A stretch of 64,000 bases of DNA from Acinetobacter baumannii (GTDB lineage Bacteria; Pseudomonadota; Gammaproteobacteria; Pseudomonadales; Moraxellaceae). The number at the start of each line of letters is the position of its first letter. Positions within the stretch are counted from its first letter, which is position 1. A program made the translations under genes and the position numbers. A model generated the notes under the pieces. That model searched no databases and was not told the DNA's origin. It saw only the letters and a list, made by a program, of their open reading frames with translations. Shown piece by piece: positions 21,506 to 31,199 of this stretch. The DNA lies in NCBI RefSeq assembly GCF_016508585.1, contig NZ_JADVOP010000019.1, forward strand, positions 1 to 64,000. Direction: 5' to 3'.

Positions 21506-21652
21506 TTATTGAGCTGAATAAACTTGATCTAATCGTTTAAGTTCGCCTAGTCTAGCTTTATCAATTTCGAGCAAACAAGATTCAATTATTGTGGTCGCAC
21601 CATGGTAATTCCCCCGAAAAATTAAGAAAACAATAATAAATATATTTTGTTA
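21506..21652 (-). pseudogene. Possible remnant of an unknown coding sequence
   Basis: On the minus strand a frame of about 48 codons without a usable start ends in a coding-like, charged stretch (LLEIDKARLGELKRLDQVY) and a stop. It sits between the Dyp peroxidase gene and the IS remnant. I do not recognise the family. It could be the 3' end of a gene cut by deletion, or chance. Confidence 0.3.
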
Positions 21653-21839
21653 AATACTTTTAAACATGCTGAATTCCTTTGAAATATTTAGAACCTGTTG
21701 ATGTTTAGGGTTCATAATTTAATCTACAAGAGTAGCCATAAAAATATACAAGCTAATGCAACAGAAATTTCATATTTCCATTTTAATTTGTCATATCAAG
21801 TGGCTATTTCTCAAAACTACTTTAGTCTACAAAACATAT

Positions 21840-22350
21840 TTTCTACTAAATGCGGACTTTATATCAATAACAATCTATATGGTCATTTTTTGATTGGCTA
21901 TTGGATTTTTTCTTTTTACCATTATAGGACTTAATTTGTCTGTTTAGGATGTTCAATCTCAGATTCTGTTATATCCACAATAACAAAGTCATGATCTGTA
22001 ATCTCTTGATTTTTTTCGATAATAAAAATACTGTATAACGCAGTTCTCAATTTTTTGGATGGTTCGATTGGCGTTGCTTTCAACTATTGCAAACTCAGCA
22101 GAAAATTCAAGGTGAATACTATTAGATCGTAAGTACTTCAATATTAATAATAACTGATCTTCAAGTGCTAAGCTGTGAAGGCAAACAGATTTTTCTTAGA
22201 ACGTTCAGCCTCTTCTAAAACAAGAATCATTTTAGAAAATAAAAGACATGTTACTCTGACTAAACGTTTGAATTCAAAATCATCGAACTATGTTAAATTT
22301 TCATATTTCATAAAGCTACTATAAACAGTTTATAGTTTCGCAAGAAGTCT
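21840..22350 (-). pseudogene. Decayed IS5-family transposase remnant
   Basis: The minus strand holds a broken transposase. From an ATG at 22311 it reads MKYENLT, a stop, then FDDFEFKRLVRV and LEEAERSKKN. After a frameshift comes LEDQLLLILKYLR, then NANRTIQKIENCVI. Another shift gives the strand with VIVDITESEIEHPK, the catalytic-Asp region of IS5-type DDE transposases, and then YNGKKKK and IVIDIKS in further frames. The order matches the IS5 family (ISL2/IS1031-like). Several stops and shifts make it non-functional. The outer end is probably near 22350, where TAGTTTCGCAAGAAGTC lies; I could not find the matching end. Confidence 0.72.
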
Positions 22351-22423
22351 ATTATATTGAGCTATAATATCAAAAGGAATTAATTTTTAAGCTTAACTCA
22401 TTTTGATATATTACAAAATTTAC

Positions 22424-23233
22424 TCATTTAATAAAATATGAATATTGTCCACCACTATCATTTCTTGAAATAACTTTATTGCTACCTTTTACCCTCTCAA
22501 CAAAATTTTTAATCAAAAAAGGTTTTTTCTTGTCCAAGACTAAAGCAAATGAGTATTCAATAGGTGTTTTTTCGTAAACTAGTCTACCAGTCGAACTAAA
22601 ATTCTCTTTTGGCTGTTGTATTTCATAAACTATATTATACATATTTTGATTTTTATTATATTTTATAGAAGCTAGTTTACTAAATTTTAGGGGAATTTCA
22701 TAAACATTTTTCACCTGAGAATCAATAGTTAAAAAAGCAGGGTTATATAAACCTAAATTTTTTTTATTTACAATATAAATATTACTCTTAAATTCTTTTG
22801 AATCGTTACTCGAAACTGGATTCACATAACTTTCTATCGAAAAGATTGATATGTTACTATCATCAAATATCATACTTGTACCAATAGCGCTAACATCTGA
22901 GATAATAAAGGGTAGCTTATAGCTACTATTTTTAATTGAAAAGTATGGTTGATAATTTATAAAATAATAATTTTCACCCTTAATTTTATTATTATTACTT
23001 AACAATGGATTAAGTAAAATTGAAACATCTTGATATGGAAGTTTTACCATATTTTTGTTTTGATAATTTTTTTTATCAATACTTATATATGTAAAATACG
23101 AATTTAATATATTTCTATACCCTTGTTCAATAAAAGTAGGCCTATCCTCATTTTCAATTAAATTATACTCAGCTTTAACCTGAGAATTAATCATTAAAAA
23201 TATAGTAATTACAGTGAAAAAAAATTTAGTCAT
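22424..23233 (-). CDS. Secreted protein, probable T6SS immunity partner
   Basis: 269 residues with a Sec signal peptide (MTKFFFTVITIFLMIN, cleavage near QVKA). The mature part is Asn/Lys/Ile/Tyr-rich with no recognised domain. I start at the ATG with GGAAGG seven bases upstream, four bases after the effector stop, so the two are co-translated. A periplasmic protein encoded right after a peptidoglycan-cleaving T6SS effector is the classic place for its immunity protein; this is inference from position and localisation. Base composition is very AT-rich, unlike core genes here. Confidence 0.65.
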   Translation of the reverse strand: MTKFFFTVITIFLMINSQVKAEYNLIENEDRPTFIEQGYRNILNSYFTYISIDKKNYQNKNMVKLPYQDVSILLNPLLSNNNKIKGENYYFINYQPYFSIKNSSYKLPFIISDVSAIGTSMIFDDSNISIFSIESYVNPVSSNDSKEFKSNIYIVNKKNLGLYNPAFLTIDSQVKNVYEIPLKFSKLASIKYNKNQNMYNIVYEIQQPKENFSSTGRLVYEKTPIEYSFALVLDKKKPFLIKNFVERVKGSNKVISRNDSGGQYSYFIK

Positions 23234-23237
23234 ATAG

Positions 23238-25637
23238 CTACCTTCCAAGCTGCACACCATTCTCTATTGTCTTACAATTATCAATCCACGGAAATGGATC
23301 TAAACGATAATCCATTCCTGATTTTCCCATTGATTTATTAATTTCTGTTCTTACTTCAAAATGTAAATGAGAACCTTCTTCAATTTTCGTCATATTACCT
23401 GCATTACCTGAATTACCTGTAGCGCCTAGAACAGTGTTTAGATCTGTAATTTGAACTCCAGCTTCTATTGATATATTACTTAAATGTGCATAAACAAAGT
23501 AAACCACCCCTTGAGTTTTATTTTTTAATAGTTTTTTCTTTTCTTCTGGTAAATCTTTTACATTGCATTCCAAAATTACCGTTTTACCATAACCTGGATA
23601 AGCTAATAAAACCCTCGCAACTCTTCCAACACAAACAGGGTAAATTTTTGTTCCCAAATCAGCTTCAATATCTATACCTTGATGTTTTCCTTGTGCCCGA
23701 TATGTATTTACTGTAAACCTAGATGCAACATTAGTCGCTTCAGATAAAGTTTTAGAATTATAATTTTTCGCATTGGCGCTTAATGGTAACGATTTATAAC
23801 CAAACCTTCTAATTTGGCAAATCCCATTCAAAGGATTCCTCCATTTTCCGAAACTCAACCCTTCATTTACATTCTCTATTTTTTTTTCTTCATTATTAAT
23901 TTTTGGAAACTCAATTTTAAACTCCTCTCGATCATTTTTCGCGACAAGGGTTTTTAATACTTTATTATCAAAAATAATTTCTAAAGAATCTCCTTTTTTC
24001 ACACTTAATGCATCATTTCCACTAGCATTAGTTGTATGTAGCTTCTTCCCATAAACAGACTTTACATAATAAGTAACATTTGGCTTTACTTTACTTTCAT
24101 AAAGAGACGTAATTACGATAGTAATATTTTCAGAAGAGTTATTAGAAACTGTTGACTTATTTTCAAAAGCTTTACTCGGTCTAACTAATGGTTTTCCTCC
24201 CAAATAGATAATAATATCTTCCATCGTACGTGGTTCTTTAAATTTCCCACCATTTTTCGGACTTAATGTATATCTATTAACATTAATCTTTAGATCTGTG
24301 TATTCAGTACATAACCACCATCTATATGCTGAATTCCCGTCATTAAATCTTTCTTTATACGCTTTTATTTTTTTACTATTTGGATCATTGGGACTTACCT
24401 GAGTAACTAACTTATCCCACCCACCTTCATTCGTAGCTTCAATTATTCTACCAAATCCAGTAAAACCGTCATGATGTGCTACATAACTTACTTTTGCTAG
24501 ATCAGCAGGCTCCAATTGTGCAATCTTTGGATAAGAATTTTTCATTCCATTAATATTTGCTCTAGCATAAGCTGCCGCTGTATCTACTGAAAACTGAGGA
24601 TTAGTCCCCAAGGCTCTTAATTTAATTTTGCTTGCATCCGAAATATCTTTTATTGACATATTCTCTTTAAAATTAGGAATTAATTTATTTTTTACAACAT
24701 ATTGTTGCAACAAAGTATCCTTATATTTTGAAGAAACACACATTTCATACCATGTCCCTTTTAAAAATTGCGTTAAACCTACAGCCGTAGAACCAGAGGC
24801 CTTTGCTTCTGCATTCCATTCCTGACTTCCTTTTTTAGTTCCAGCTTCTGCATTTATTTTAGCAGCTAAAGCTTGTGGAGCTAAATCATACTTTTTTGCA
24901 GCATCGATAATAATTCGTCTATATTTTTCATTATCTGGATGCAAATATAAATTTTCCTCTGAATATACAACAGCAATAGTTGTAGCTGGCAATCCATTTT
25001 CAACTCTTGTGTCATAAACTTTCGGAATTGTTCCAGATGTTCCAGATGTTCCAGATGTTCCAGATGTTCCAGATGTTCCAGATGTTCCAGATGTTCCAGA
25101 TGTTCCAGATGTACTCTCTCTCTTTTGATTCGTTTTTTTCAATTTTTTTTCTATGGTTTTTGTATCTATTTGAGGAATCCCATTTTGCTGCAAAGTTCTT
25201 CCTTTTAGAACCATAGCTCTGGAACTTAATTTTATTACTTTTCTACCCAACGGAAGAGTTTTATGATTAGCTATTAACTCAAATTTATTTTTCACTGTGT
25301 ATAAACTAATTTTTATTCCCTTTAATGAATCCTCAATTTGAATATTTTTAATCACGCCATCATCATCAGAAGTTACAATATAACAATGATCATCATATTC
25401 TAATAAAAGTTTTGCGTTAGAAATAGCTTCCCACTTCAAATCGAACATTTTTATAGTTAAAATAGTATCTATATTCTTTGCAGTTCCTTTTAAATATATT
25501 TTTTGACCTATTTGTAAGAGGTGTTGCTTTCGACCATAAAGCTTATTTATTTCAATTAATTCACTAAGCTTGATCTTATATCTATTAGAAATCCCCCAAA
25601 GAGTATCACCATTTTTCACGATATATACATTATCCAT
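23238..25637 (-). CDS. T6SS peptidoglycan-hydrolase effector: LysM, lytic transglycosylase-like and M23 domains
   Basis: 799 residues, no signal peptide, so export must rely on the T6SS. Residues 3-50 are a LysM domain (VYIVKNGDTLWGIS). Residues 176-202 are nine TSG repeats. Residues about 225-430 look like a lysozyme/transglycosylase fold, with candidate catalytic Glu264 in KINAEAGTKKG and STAVGLTQFLKGTWY after it. Residues about 635-790 are an M23 peptidase with both zinc motifs: His652-x3-Asp656 (HQGID) and His757-Leu-His759 (SHLHFEV). It should cut both glycan and peptide. The start has GAGGATAAAAACA before it and overlaps the vgrG end by eight bases. Confidence 0.82.
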   Translation of the reverse strand: MDNVYIVKNGDTLWGISNRYKIKLSELIEINKLYGRKQHLLQIGQKIYLKGTAKNIDTILTIKMFDLKWEAISNAKLLLEYDDHCYIVTSDDDGVIKNIQIEDSLKGIKISLYTVKNKFELIANHKTLPLGRKVIKLSSRAMVLKGRTLQQNGIPQIDTKTIEKKLKKTNQKRESTSGTSGTSGTSGTSGTSGTSGTSGTSGTIPKVYDTRVENGLPATTIAVVYSEENLYLHPDNEKYRRIIIDAAKKYDLAPQALAAKINAEAGTKKGSQEWNAEAKASGSTAVGLTQFLKGTWYEMCVSSKYKDTLLQQYVVKNKLIPNFKENMSIKDISDASKIKLRALGTNPQFSVDTAAAYARANINGMKNSYPKIAQLEPADLAKVSYVAHHDGFTGFGRIIEATNEGGWDKLVTQVSPNDPNSKKIKAYKERFNDGNSAYRWWLCTEYTDLKINVNRYTLSPKNGGKFKEPRTMEDIIIYLGGKPLVRPSKAFENKSTVSNNSSENITIVITSLYESKVKPNVTYYVKSVYGKKLHTTNASGNDALSVKKGDSLEIIFDNKVLKTLVAKNDREEFKIEFPKINNEEKKIENVNEGLSFGKWRNPLNGICQIRRFGYKSLPLSANAKNYNSKTLSEATNVASRFTVNTYRAQGKHQGIDIEADLGTKIYPVCVGRVARVLLAYPGYGKTVILECNVKDLPEEKKKLLKNKTQGVVYFVYAHLSNISIEAGVQITDLNTVLGATGNSGNAGNMTKIEEGSHLHFEVRTEINKSMGKSGMDYRLDPFPWIDNCKTIENGVQLGR
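25031..25111. repeat. Nine tandem copies of a 9-base unit
   Basis: Nine exact copies of TTCCAGATG (plus strand) encode a (Thr-Ser-Gly)9 linker in the effector between its N-terminal region and the transglycosylase-like domain. The unit is a multiple of three, so gain or loss of copies changes linker length but keeps the frame. Confidence 0.97.
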
Positions 25638-28600
25638 TGTTTTTATCCTCATTATGATCGTATGGATTAATATGATCTCCTAAATCAATCTCCTCAACCA
25701 CCTCATCGATATCTTCTTCATCAAACCATGATACCCAATCATCAAAACCAACAAGAGCTTTATATTCAAAATTCTCATCATACTCTTCTAGTTTAAATAA
25801 TGAATCAGTAATCTTAGAATCTGCTTTTATAAAGTAATCATCTTTTATTTTTTGGTATACTTGAATAATAGCATTTTCAAACTTTTCTCCTTCTAATGAC
25901 ACAAAATGAAATGCTTTTGTGAATGGTCCACTACTTGGCAATTCAGGCACCTCATAAAACACCTTCGCTCCACTGGTAAACAAATGCTGTCCAGACTTCA
26001 CCTCAAACTTCCCGCCTGTCTTGATAAAGACACCATTGCCATTAACAACGAGCTGAGAACCACCCGCTTTTAGATCGATCTCTTTAGCGCTGGTTAACTC
26101 AATCTTGTCTTCAGTTGCAATCAGCTTAATGACTTTCTTTGCAATGATTTCAATCAAATCGTCCTGTGCCTGTACTTTTATCGGTCCTTTTGCAGCAAAC
26201 GCACTTAACCCTTTCTGTGCGGCAAACAAACTAATTTTATCCTGCGCATGACCCACAATATTCTTCTGAGCGCTCAGGTTAATCGAACCATGTGCACTTT
26301 CAGCAATATCTTGAGAAGCTTGAAGAATAATGTCTTCTGGAGTAGTTAATGCAATCCCATTTGGCGAAGCCAATAACATCAATGCTTGACGGAAAATCTT
26401 ACCTTGTTCTTGTTTGGCGTTGTCGCTGCTATTTTCCAGACCTTGTGTATAGCCCTCCATAAAGCCCTGCAAACTACTCAAAGCCTCCAGCGGCTTAATT
26501 TCAAGCTTATTACCCTTGTTAAATGTTCCACAGGTACTCATGATGTCAAAATCTTTGATTTCGACATTGGACAAGACTTTACCCACATTACTGATGGATT
26601 CAAAAGGATTAGATTTAATATTATCCTTTAGGGTCGCAAGCTTGCCTTTAATGATATCTGTACCGTGTTCTTCCACATTTTCAATAAATGCTTTTAAGTT
26701 TTCAACGGCTTCTTTCGCATCAGAAAAATATTCATTAAATTCATCCACAATACCTTTTGCATTGCCACCTAAGGCACCAATATCTTTAATGAATCCACCG
26801 CAATCTTTTAAAGCGTTCAAGGGGTCATTACTCACCCCTTCTTTAAATAGATTGAGAGTTGTATTTAATGCCTGTCCTGCACTTTTTAATTCTAGGGATT
26901 GAATGAATTTAGGCAATCGATTGATGACATTCAATGCATCGGTTTGTTGCTTAACAGCAATCTCACTTAGCACCTTCATGCTTTCAGCCCCTTGATTCAA
27001 CAAAGACTGTGCTTGGGCTGCTTCTAAATGATCTGCAATCGCATTTTCTTGGGCATAGGTCGTGATAAGCATGCCTTTTCCTGCACGTACCGCACCATAA
27101 GCATCTGTTCTTAATTCAAAACCTTCGCCACGACCATTGCTGGTTTCTTTATCTTTGGGATGACTTAAATTTCCCAAGTTAAGTTGTGTGGCTGCGTGAC
27201 TGCTTTGCAGTTGGGCACTGATTTGCCCAGTCGTATCATCAAATCGGAGTTGGTTAAAGCCTGAACCACCGACCTCAGATGAGCGTATACCACTGAGTTT
27301 CTTGGTATCTGGAAGCTGCCCCTTGACATCAAACATGGTTTGATGGCGTTCTGCTTCATGTAAACGTCCCATCACAAATGGACGATCTACATTGCCATCA
27401 AAGAAATCAATCACCACGATTTCACCAACCCGAGGATGAAATCGTGTCCCGTAACCTTCTCCTGCCCATGAGGTTAATACATCCACCCATGCTGAATCGG
27501 TATCGTTATCATTGGAACCTGCACCACCGTCATGGCTATTATCGTCACTACGGGTAAACAAGAAACGGACTTTAATGCGTCCCCATTGGTCCACATAAAT
27601 TGTTTCACCTTGTGGACCCACCACTTTAGCGCGTTGCGGGAATGCAGAAGGTCTGTGTGTTAATGGATTGTATTCTGGAACGACAGGAATTCTGCGTCGT
27701 ACCAATGACAGCTCATTGGCTTGACGCTGATCTTTAATCAAATGATTCCAATAGTTTAAATTAAGCAGTTTAGAAAGTTGATCTTGCAGTTCTTTCGGTA
27801 AATTATTCTGATTATAGAAGGTTTTACCGAGAATCAAGAACTCGCGATCTGAACCTTCATGCTGATCAATTTCCGGATGCTCTCTCAACTCAAACCAATA
27901 ACCAACTTGTGCATCACGTACTGAACTGATTGCGGTAAAATATTTGGCTTGTAGTTCTTGGTATTGTGAAAGTTGAGTATTGAGTTTATCCACTTGAGCC
28001 GAACTTGAAGCAGTGGTCTGGTCTTCACCTTTGAGGTCACTGGTCCACGCTGGGCTAATGGTCCACGCCTGCTCTAAACTCAACGTTTCATTGTCTTGTT
28101 GTTCACTATGCTGATGATTGCTGAGTTGACTATCGCCCTGATCTTGTGCGAGATTGTCAGCTTGCCAGCGCTGCACTTGTACAGCTGTGGATTGGATTGA
28201 TCGTTGTGCAATTAAGCTGGTAATGGTATCAAATCGTTCTGTTGCATGACTGCGATGGAAGCGTATACTGCGTCTAGGCATTGCTTCATATTGACTATTG
28301 TCATCAATCAATCTTAATTTCTGGGTTTGAATCTGTGCAGCGGAAACGGGAACTATACGTTCAGATTCATCAACCAACCAGTTAATGCCCTCACTGCGCC
28401 ACAATCTTGTTAAAAATTCGTAATCTGTTTCGTTTGATTGCATCACAAAAGGACGCACATCATATTGTTTTTTTAAACCACGGCTATCCAAACTCAAACT
28501 AGATGCAAATAATGCACTTTTGGTTTGCCATTCCTTGAATAAAACTTCAGATATTTCCAAAATACTTTTATTCATGAAAACGCGGCTATTGCGACGTTTA

Positions 28601-28950
28601 TGCCAAAGGCTGGTCGCATCTTCAAGCGTGAGCTTGTAAATACTTAATGCACCGTCACTTTGTCCTTGACTTGCGCCAGTAATGATTCCTGTGGTTCGAT
28701 AGAGTTCCCCAAAGTCAGTGACTTGGTCAACAGAAACCTGACAACCTATAAATTGTTTTAAAGCAATATGTGCATTGGTTGAAAGGCAAAGTAATTCTGC
28801 TTTCAATCCTTGATTAATATATTGTTGTCCCTGAATGCACTGTAGAAATACACTGCCATTTAAGGCTTGATTTGAGAATTGGACATGGACAGCCCTAGTC
28901 TGCAATCCCAACCCAAAACTTTCAAGTAAAGTATTAATATTTTTCAACAT
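25630..28950 (-). CDS. vgrG: T6SS spike protein VgrG with C-terminal extension
   Basis: 1106 residues. The gp27-like part fills about 1-450 (it includes YDVRPFVMQSNETDYEFLTRLW, quoted in part as SNETDYEFLTRLWR), the gp5/OB part follows (VYVDQWGRIKVRF-like, here IYVDQWGRIKVRFLF, then GYGTRFHPRVGEIVVIDFFDGN), then a long helical insert and a DUF2345-like beta-repeat region (KLIATEDKIELTSAKEIDL). The last 110 or so residues are an acidic, AT-rich tail (WVSWFDEEDIDEVVEE) that is not part of the core. No other T6SS structural gene is in the window, so this is an orphan vgrG. It overlaps the effector start by eight bases. Confidence 0.95.
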   Translation of the reverse strand: MLKNINTLLESFGLGLQTRAVHVQFSNQALNGSVFLQCIQGQQYINQGLKAELLCLSTNAHIALKQFIGCQVSVDQVTDFGELYRTTGIITGASQGQSDGALSIYKLTLEDATSLWHKRRNSRVFMNKSILEISEVLFKEWQTKSALFASSLSLDSRGLKKQYDVRPFVMQSNETDYEFLTRLWRSEGINWLVDESERIVPVSAAQIQTQKLRLIDDNSQYEAMPRRSIRFHRSHATERFDTITSLIAQRSIQSTAVQVQRWQADNLAQDQGDSQLSNHQHSEQQDNETLSLEQAWTISPAWTSDLKGEDQTTASSSAQVDKLNTQLSQYQELQAKYFTAISSVRDAQVGYWFELREHPEIDQHEGSDREFLILGKTFYNQNNLPKELQDQLSKLLNLNYWNHLIKDQRQANELSLVRRRIPVVPEYNPLTHRPSAFPQRAKVVGPQGETIYVDQWGRIKVRFLFTRSDDNSHDGGAGSNDNDTDSAWVDVLTSWAGEGYGTRFHPRVGEIVVIDFFDGNVDRPFVMGRLHEAERHQTMFDVKGQLPDTKKLSGIRSSEVGGSGFNQLRFDDTTGQISAQLQSSHAATQLNLGNLSHPKDKETSNGRGEGFELRTDAYGAVRAGKGMLITTYAQENAIADHLEAAQAQSLLNQGAESMKVLSEIAVKQQTDALNVINRLPKFIQSLELKSAGQALNTTLNLFKEGVSNDPLNALKDCGGFIKDIGALGGNAKGIVDEFNEYFSDAKEAVENLKAFIENVEEHGTDIIKGKLATLKDNIKSNPFESISNVGKVLSNVEIKDFDIMSTCGTFNKGNKLEIKPLEALSSLQGFMEGYTQGLENSSDNAKQEQGKIFRQALMLLASPNGIALTTPEDIILQASQDIAESAHGSINLSAQKNIVGHAQDKISLFAAQKGLSAFAAKGPIKVQAQDDLIEIIAKKVIKLIATEDKIELTSAKEIDLKAGGSQLVVNGNGVFIKTGGKFEVKSGQHLFTSGAKVFYEVPELPSSGPFTKAFHFVSLEGEKFENAIIQVYQKIKDDYFIKADSKITDSLFKLEEYDENFEYKALVGFDDWVSWFDEEDIDEVVEEIDLGDHINPYDHNEDKNNG

Positions 28951-29135
28951 TTTAGTTATTGATATTCAATGACATGTTGGCTTATTGTAAATAAAAACTC
29001 ATAGAAAGACATACAGAAATTGTTAAATTTTTTATTTTTGTAACTGACAAACTCAAAATCCACCTCATTTTTATGAGAAAAATACAGATATTTAAATCAA
29101 TAACAACCTCCAATTTTATCCGTTCATCCCATTAC

Positions 29136-29156
29136 AAAAGGGGCAATTTGCCCCTT
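29136..29156 (-). terminator. Terminator of the malic enzyme gene
   Basis: The palindrome AAGGGGCAATTTGCCCCTT, with TTTT on its minus-strand 3' side, lies 21 bases past the maeA stop. It is also positioned upstream of vgrG and would insulate the T6SS cassette. Confidence 0.85.
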
Positions 29157-29176
29157 CTATAAAAAATTGGAAATGC

Positions 29177-30898
29177 TTAGAAAGGAACACGCTTATAATC
29201 ACGATAAGCGGGTTTCCAAAAGTTTTGTTCAATGCTTTCAAGTAATTGTTCATCACTCATTACCGTCGCAACACCATCTTGCATTGCTGCTTGAGCAACT
29301 TTAAATGCAATAATTTTAGAAACTTTCTGCAACTCGTTTAAATCCGGTAGCAAGTCCGCATGAATATCTTGTAACTTTGGTGAACAATCTGCCAAAGCCG
29401 AACTTGATGCCATTAACATGTTATCTGTAACACGCGTAGCCTGAACCGCCACGACACCTAAACCGATACCCGGGAAAATATAAGAGTTATTACATTGGGA
29501 AATATTAAATGTTTCACCATGATAATTCACTGGTGCAAAAGGACTACCCGTTGCGATCAATGCCTTGCCTTCAGTCCATTGAATAATATCGGCAGGAACC
29601 GCTTCGACACGTGAAGTCGGATTGGATAGCGGCAATACAATTGGGTATTCACAATTTTCCGCCATGGTTTTAATGATTTCTTCTGTAAATAAGCCCGGTT
29701 GACCCGATACACCGATCAATACCGTTGGTTTGGCATTTTTAACAACATCCAGTAGAGAAATAATTTCTTCTGCATTGCCCCAATGTGCAACATCATCAGG
29801 CTTCTGTGCAAGCTTACGCTGGAAATCAAGTAGGTTTGGCTGATTTTCAGTGATCAGCCCAAAACGATCGACCATAAAGACTTGCGCGCGTGCTTCAGCA
29901 TCGGTTAAACCTTCAGCCACCATTTGCGCAATGATCTGTTCTGCGATACCACACCCCGCTGAACCTGCACCCAAGAAAGTTACTTTTTGATCTTTCAGCT
30001 GTTTGCCTGCCGCACGACTTGCCGCAATCAGTGTTCCTACACACACAGCTGCTGTACCTTGAATATCATCGTTAAAGCAGCAAATCTTATCACGATATTT
30101 TTCCAACAACGGCATCGCATTCTTTTGTGCAAAATCTTCAAATTGAATCAACGCTTTTGGCCAGCGACGTTTCACTGCGGCAATTACTTCGTCTACAAAC
30201 TCATAGTATTCGTCACCACTGACACGTGGCTGTGACCATCCCATATAAATTGGATCATTGAGCAATTGTTGATTATTGGTTCCCACATCTATTGTAATTG
30301 GCAATGTATATGCAGGACTAATACCGCCACACGCGGTATAAAGTGATAATTTTCCGATTGGAATACCCATACCACCGATACCTTGGTCACCTAAACCAAG
30401 AATACGTTCACCATCTGTAATCACAATCACTTTAACGTTCTTACGATTGACGTTATGGATGATCTCATCAATATATTTACGATCAGGGTAAGAAATAAAT
30501 ACGCCACGATGACGTCGATAAATATCCGAAAAACGCTGACATGCCTCACCCACTGTTGGTGTATAAATAATCGGCATCATTTCACTTAAATGATTTTCAA
30601 TCAGATGGTAAAAAAGTGTTTCGTTGGTGTCTTGAATATTTCGTAAATAAATATGCTTATTGATTGCTTCACTAAAAGAACAATACTGCTGATAAGAACG
30701 TTGACTCTGTTCCTCGATACTTTCAATCACATGAGGAATCAAACCGTGTAAGTTGAACTGAGTTCTTTCTTGCTCTGTGAAGGCAGAGCCTTTGTTGAGT
30801 AATGGCAGTTCTAGTAAGGCATTGCCTGCGTAATGAATATATAGAGGATATTTTTTCAAGGTTTCCGTTGGCATTTCCATTCTCATTGAAGCAGTCAT
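29177..30898 (-). CDS. maeA: NAD-dependent malic enzyme
   Basis: 573 residues as drawn. It decarboxylates malate to pyruvate with NAD+. It follows the E. coli SfcA pattern closely: [31 protein letters not shown] ([14 protein letters not shown]), [43 protein letters not shown] and the Rossmann [15 protein letters not shown]. The open frame reaches 30997 but the family starts near [13 protein letters not shown], so I chose the Met at 30898, preceded by AGAAG; Mets at 30886 and 30874 remain possible. It is monocistronic. Confidence 0.93.
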   Translation of the reverse strand: MTASMRMEMPTETLKKYPLYIHYAGNALLELPLLNKGSAFTEQERTQFNLHGLIPHVIESIEEQSQRSYQQYCSFSEAINKHIYLRNIQDTNETLFYHLIENHLSEMMPIIYTPTVGEACQRFSDIYRRHRGVFISYPDRKYIDEIIHNVNRKNVKVIVITDGERILGLGDQGIGGMGIPIGKLSLYTACGGISPAYTLPITIDVGTNNQQLLNDPIYMGWSQPRVSGDEYYEFVDEVIAAVKRRWPKALIQFEDFAQKNAMPLLEKYRDKICCFNDDIQGTAAVCVGTLIAASRAAGKQLKDQKVTFLGAGSAGCGIAEQIIAQMVAEGLTDAEARAQVFMVDRFGLITENQPNLLDFQRKLAQKPDDVAHWGNAEEIISLLDVVKNAKPTVLIGVSGQPGLFTEEIIKTMAENCEYPIVLPLSNPTSRVEAVPADIIQWTEGKALIATGSPFAPVNYHGETFNISQCNNSYIFPGIGLGVVAVQATRVTDNMLMASSSALADCSPKLQDIHADLLPDLNELQKVSKIIAFKVAQAAMQDGVATVMSDEQLLESIEQNFWKPAYRDYKRVPF

Positions 30899-31199
30899 TC
30901 TGCTTCTATCTTTTGCTAAGCTACGACTTTGGTCGCATACAAGCTTAAGCCTATTTTCGACTAAATGGGTATTTAGATACGTGATAGTGATATTCAAAGT
31001 ATTTTACAGAATGATAAATTATTCTCATTTTTGGAAAATCCGTTATACATTTGATACAAATTATAATTTTTTATATACATAACAAGGTATTAATTAAATT
31101 ATTCAAGCTACTTGGTTTCTAATCCGCTTGCCTGATGATTGATTTTTTGCGTATTTCAATTTATTTTGTTCTCAATCAAATGAAGCACATCCAATAACA
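30899..31199. other. Intergenic region between maeA and a lipoprotein gene
   Basis: About 300 bases of AT-rich sequence between divergent genes. It should carry both promoters. I see no hairpin, repeat or small gene in it. Confidence 0.6.

Larger units (their letters stand above)
21398..22423. other. Gene-poor, AT-rich gap next to the T6SS cassette
   Basis: About one kilobase without an intact gene. It contains the weak terminator after the Dyp gene, the unknown remnant at 21506-21652 and the IS5-family remnant. A 78-codon plus-strand frame at 21698-21934 lies opposite the IS remnant and is not considered a gene. Confidence 0.8.

Noticed and set aside
21698..21934. 78-codon plus-strand frame in the gene-poor gap
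   Set aside because: It lies opposite the decayed transposase, has AT-driven composition and no ribosome binding site or recognisable motif.
25007..25216. Plus-strand frame reading a (Met-Phe-Gln) repeat
   Set aside because: It is the reverse reading of the TTCCAGATG array that encodes the TSG linker of the effector.
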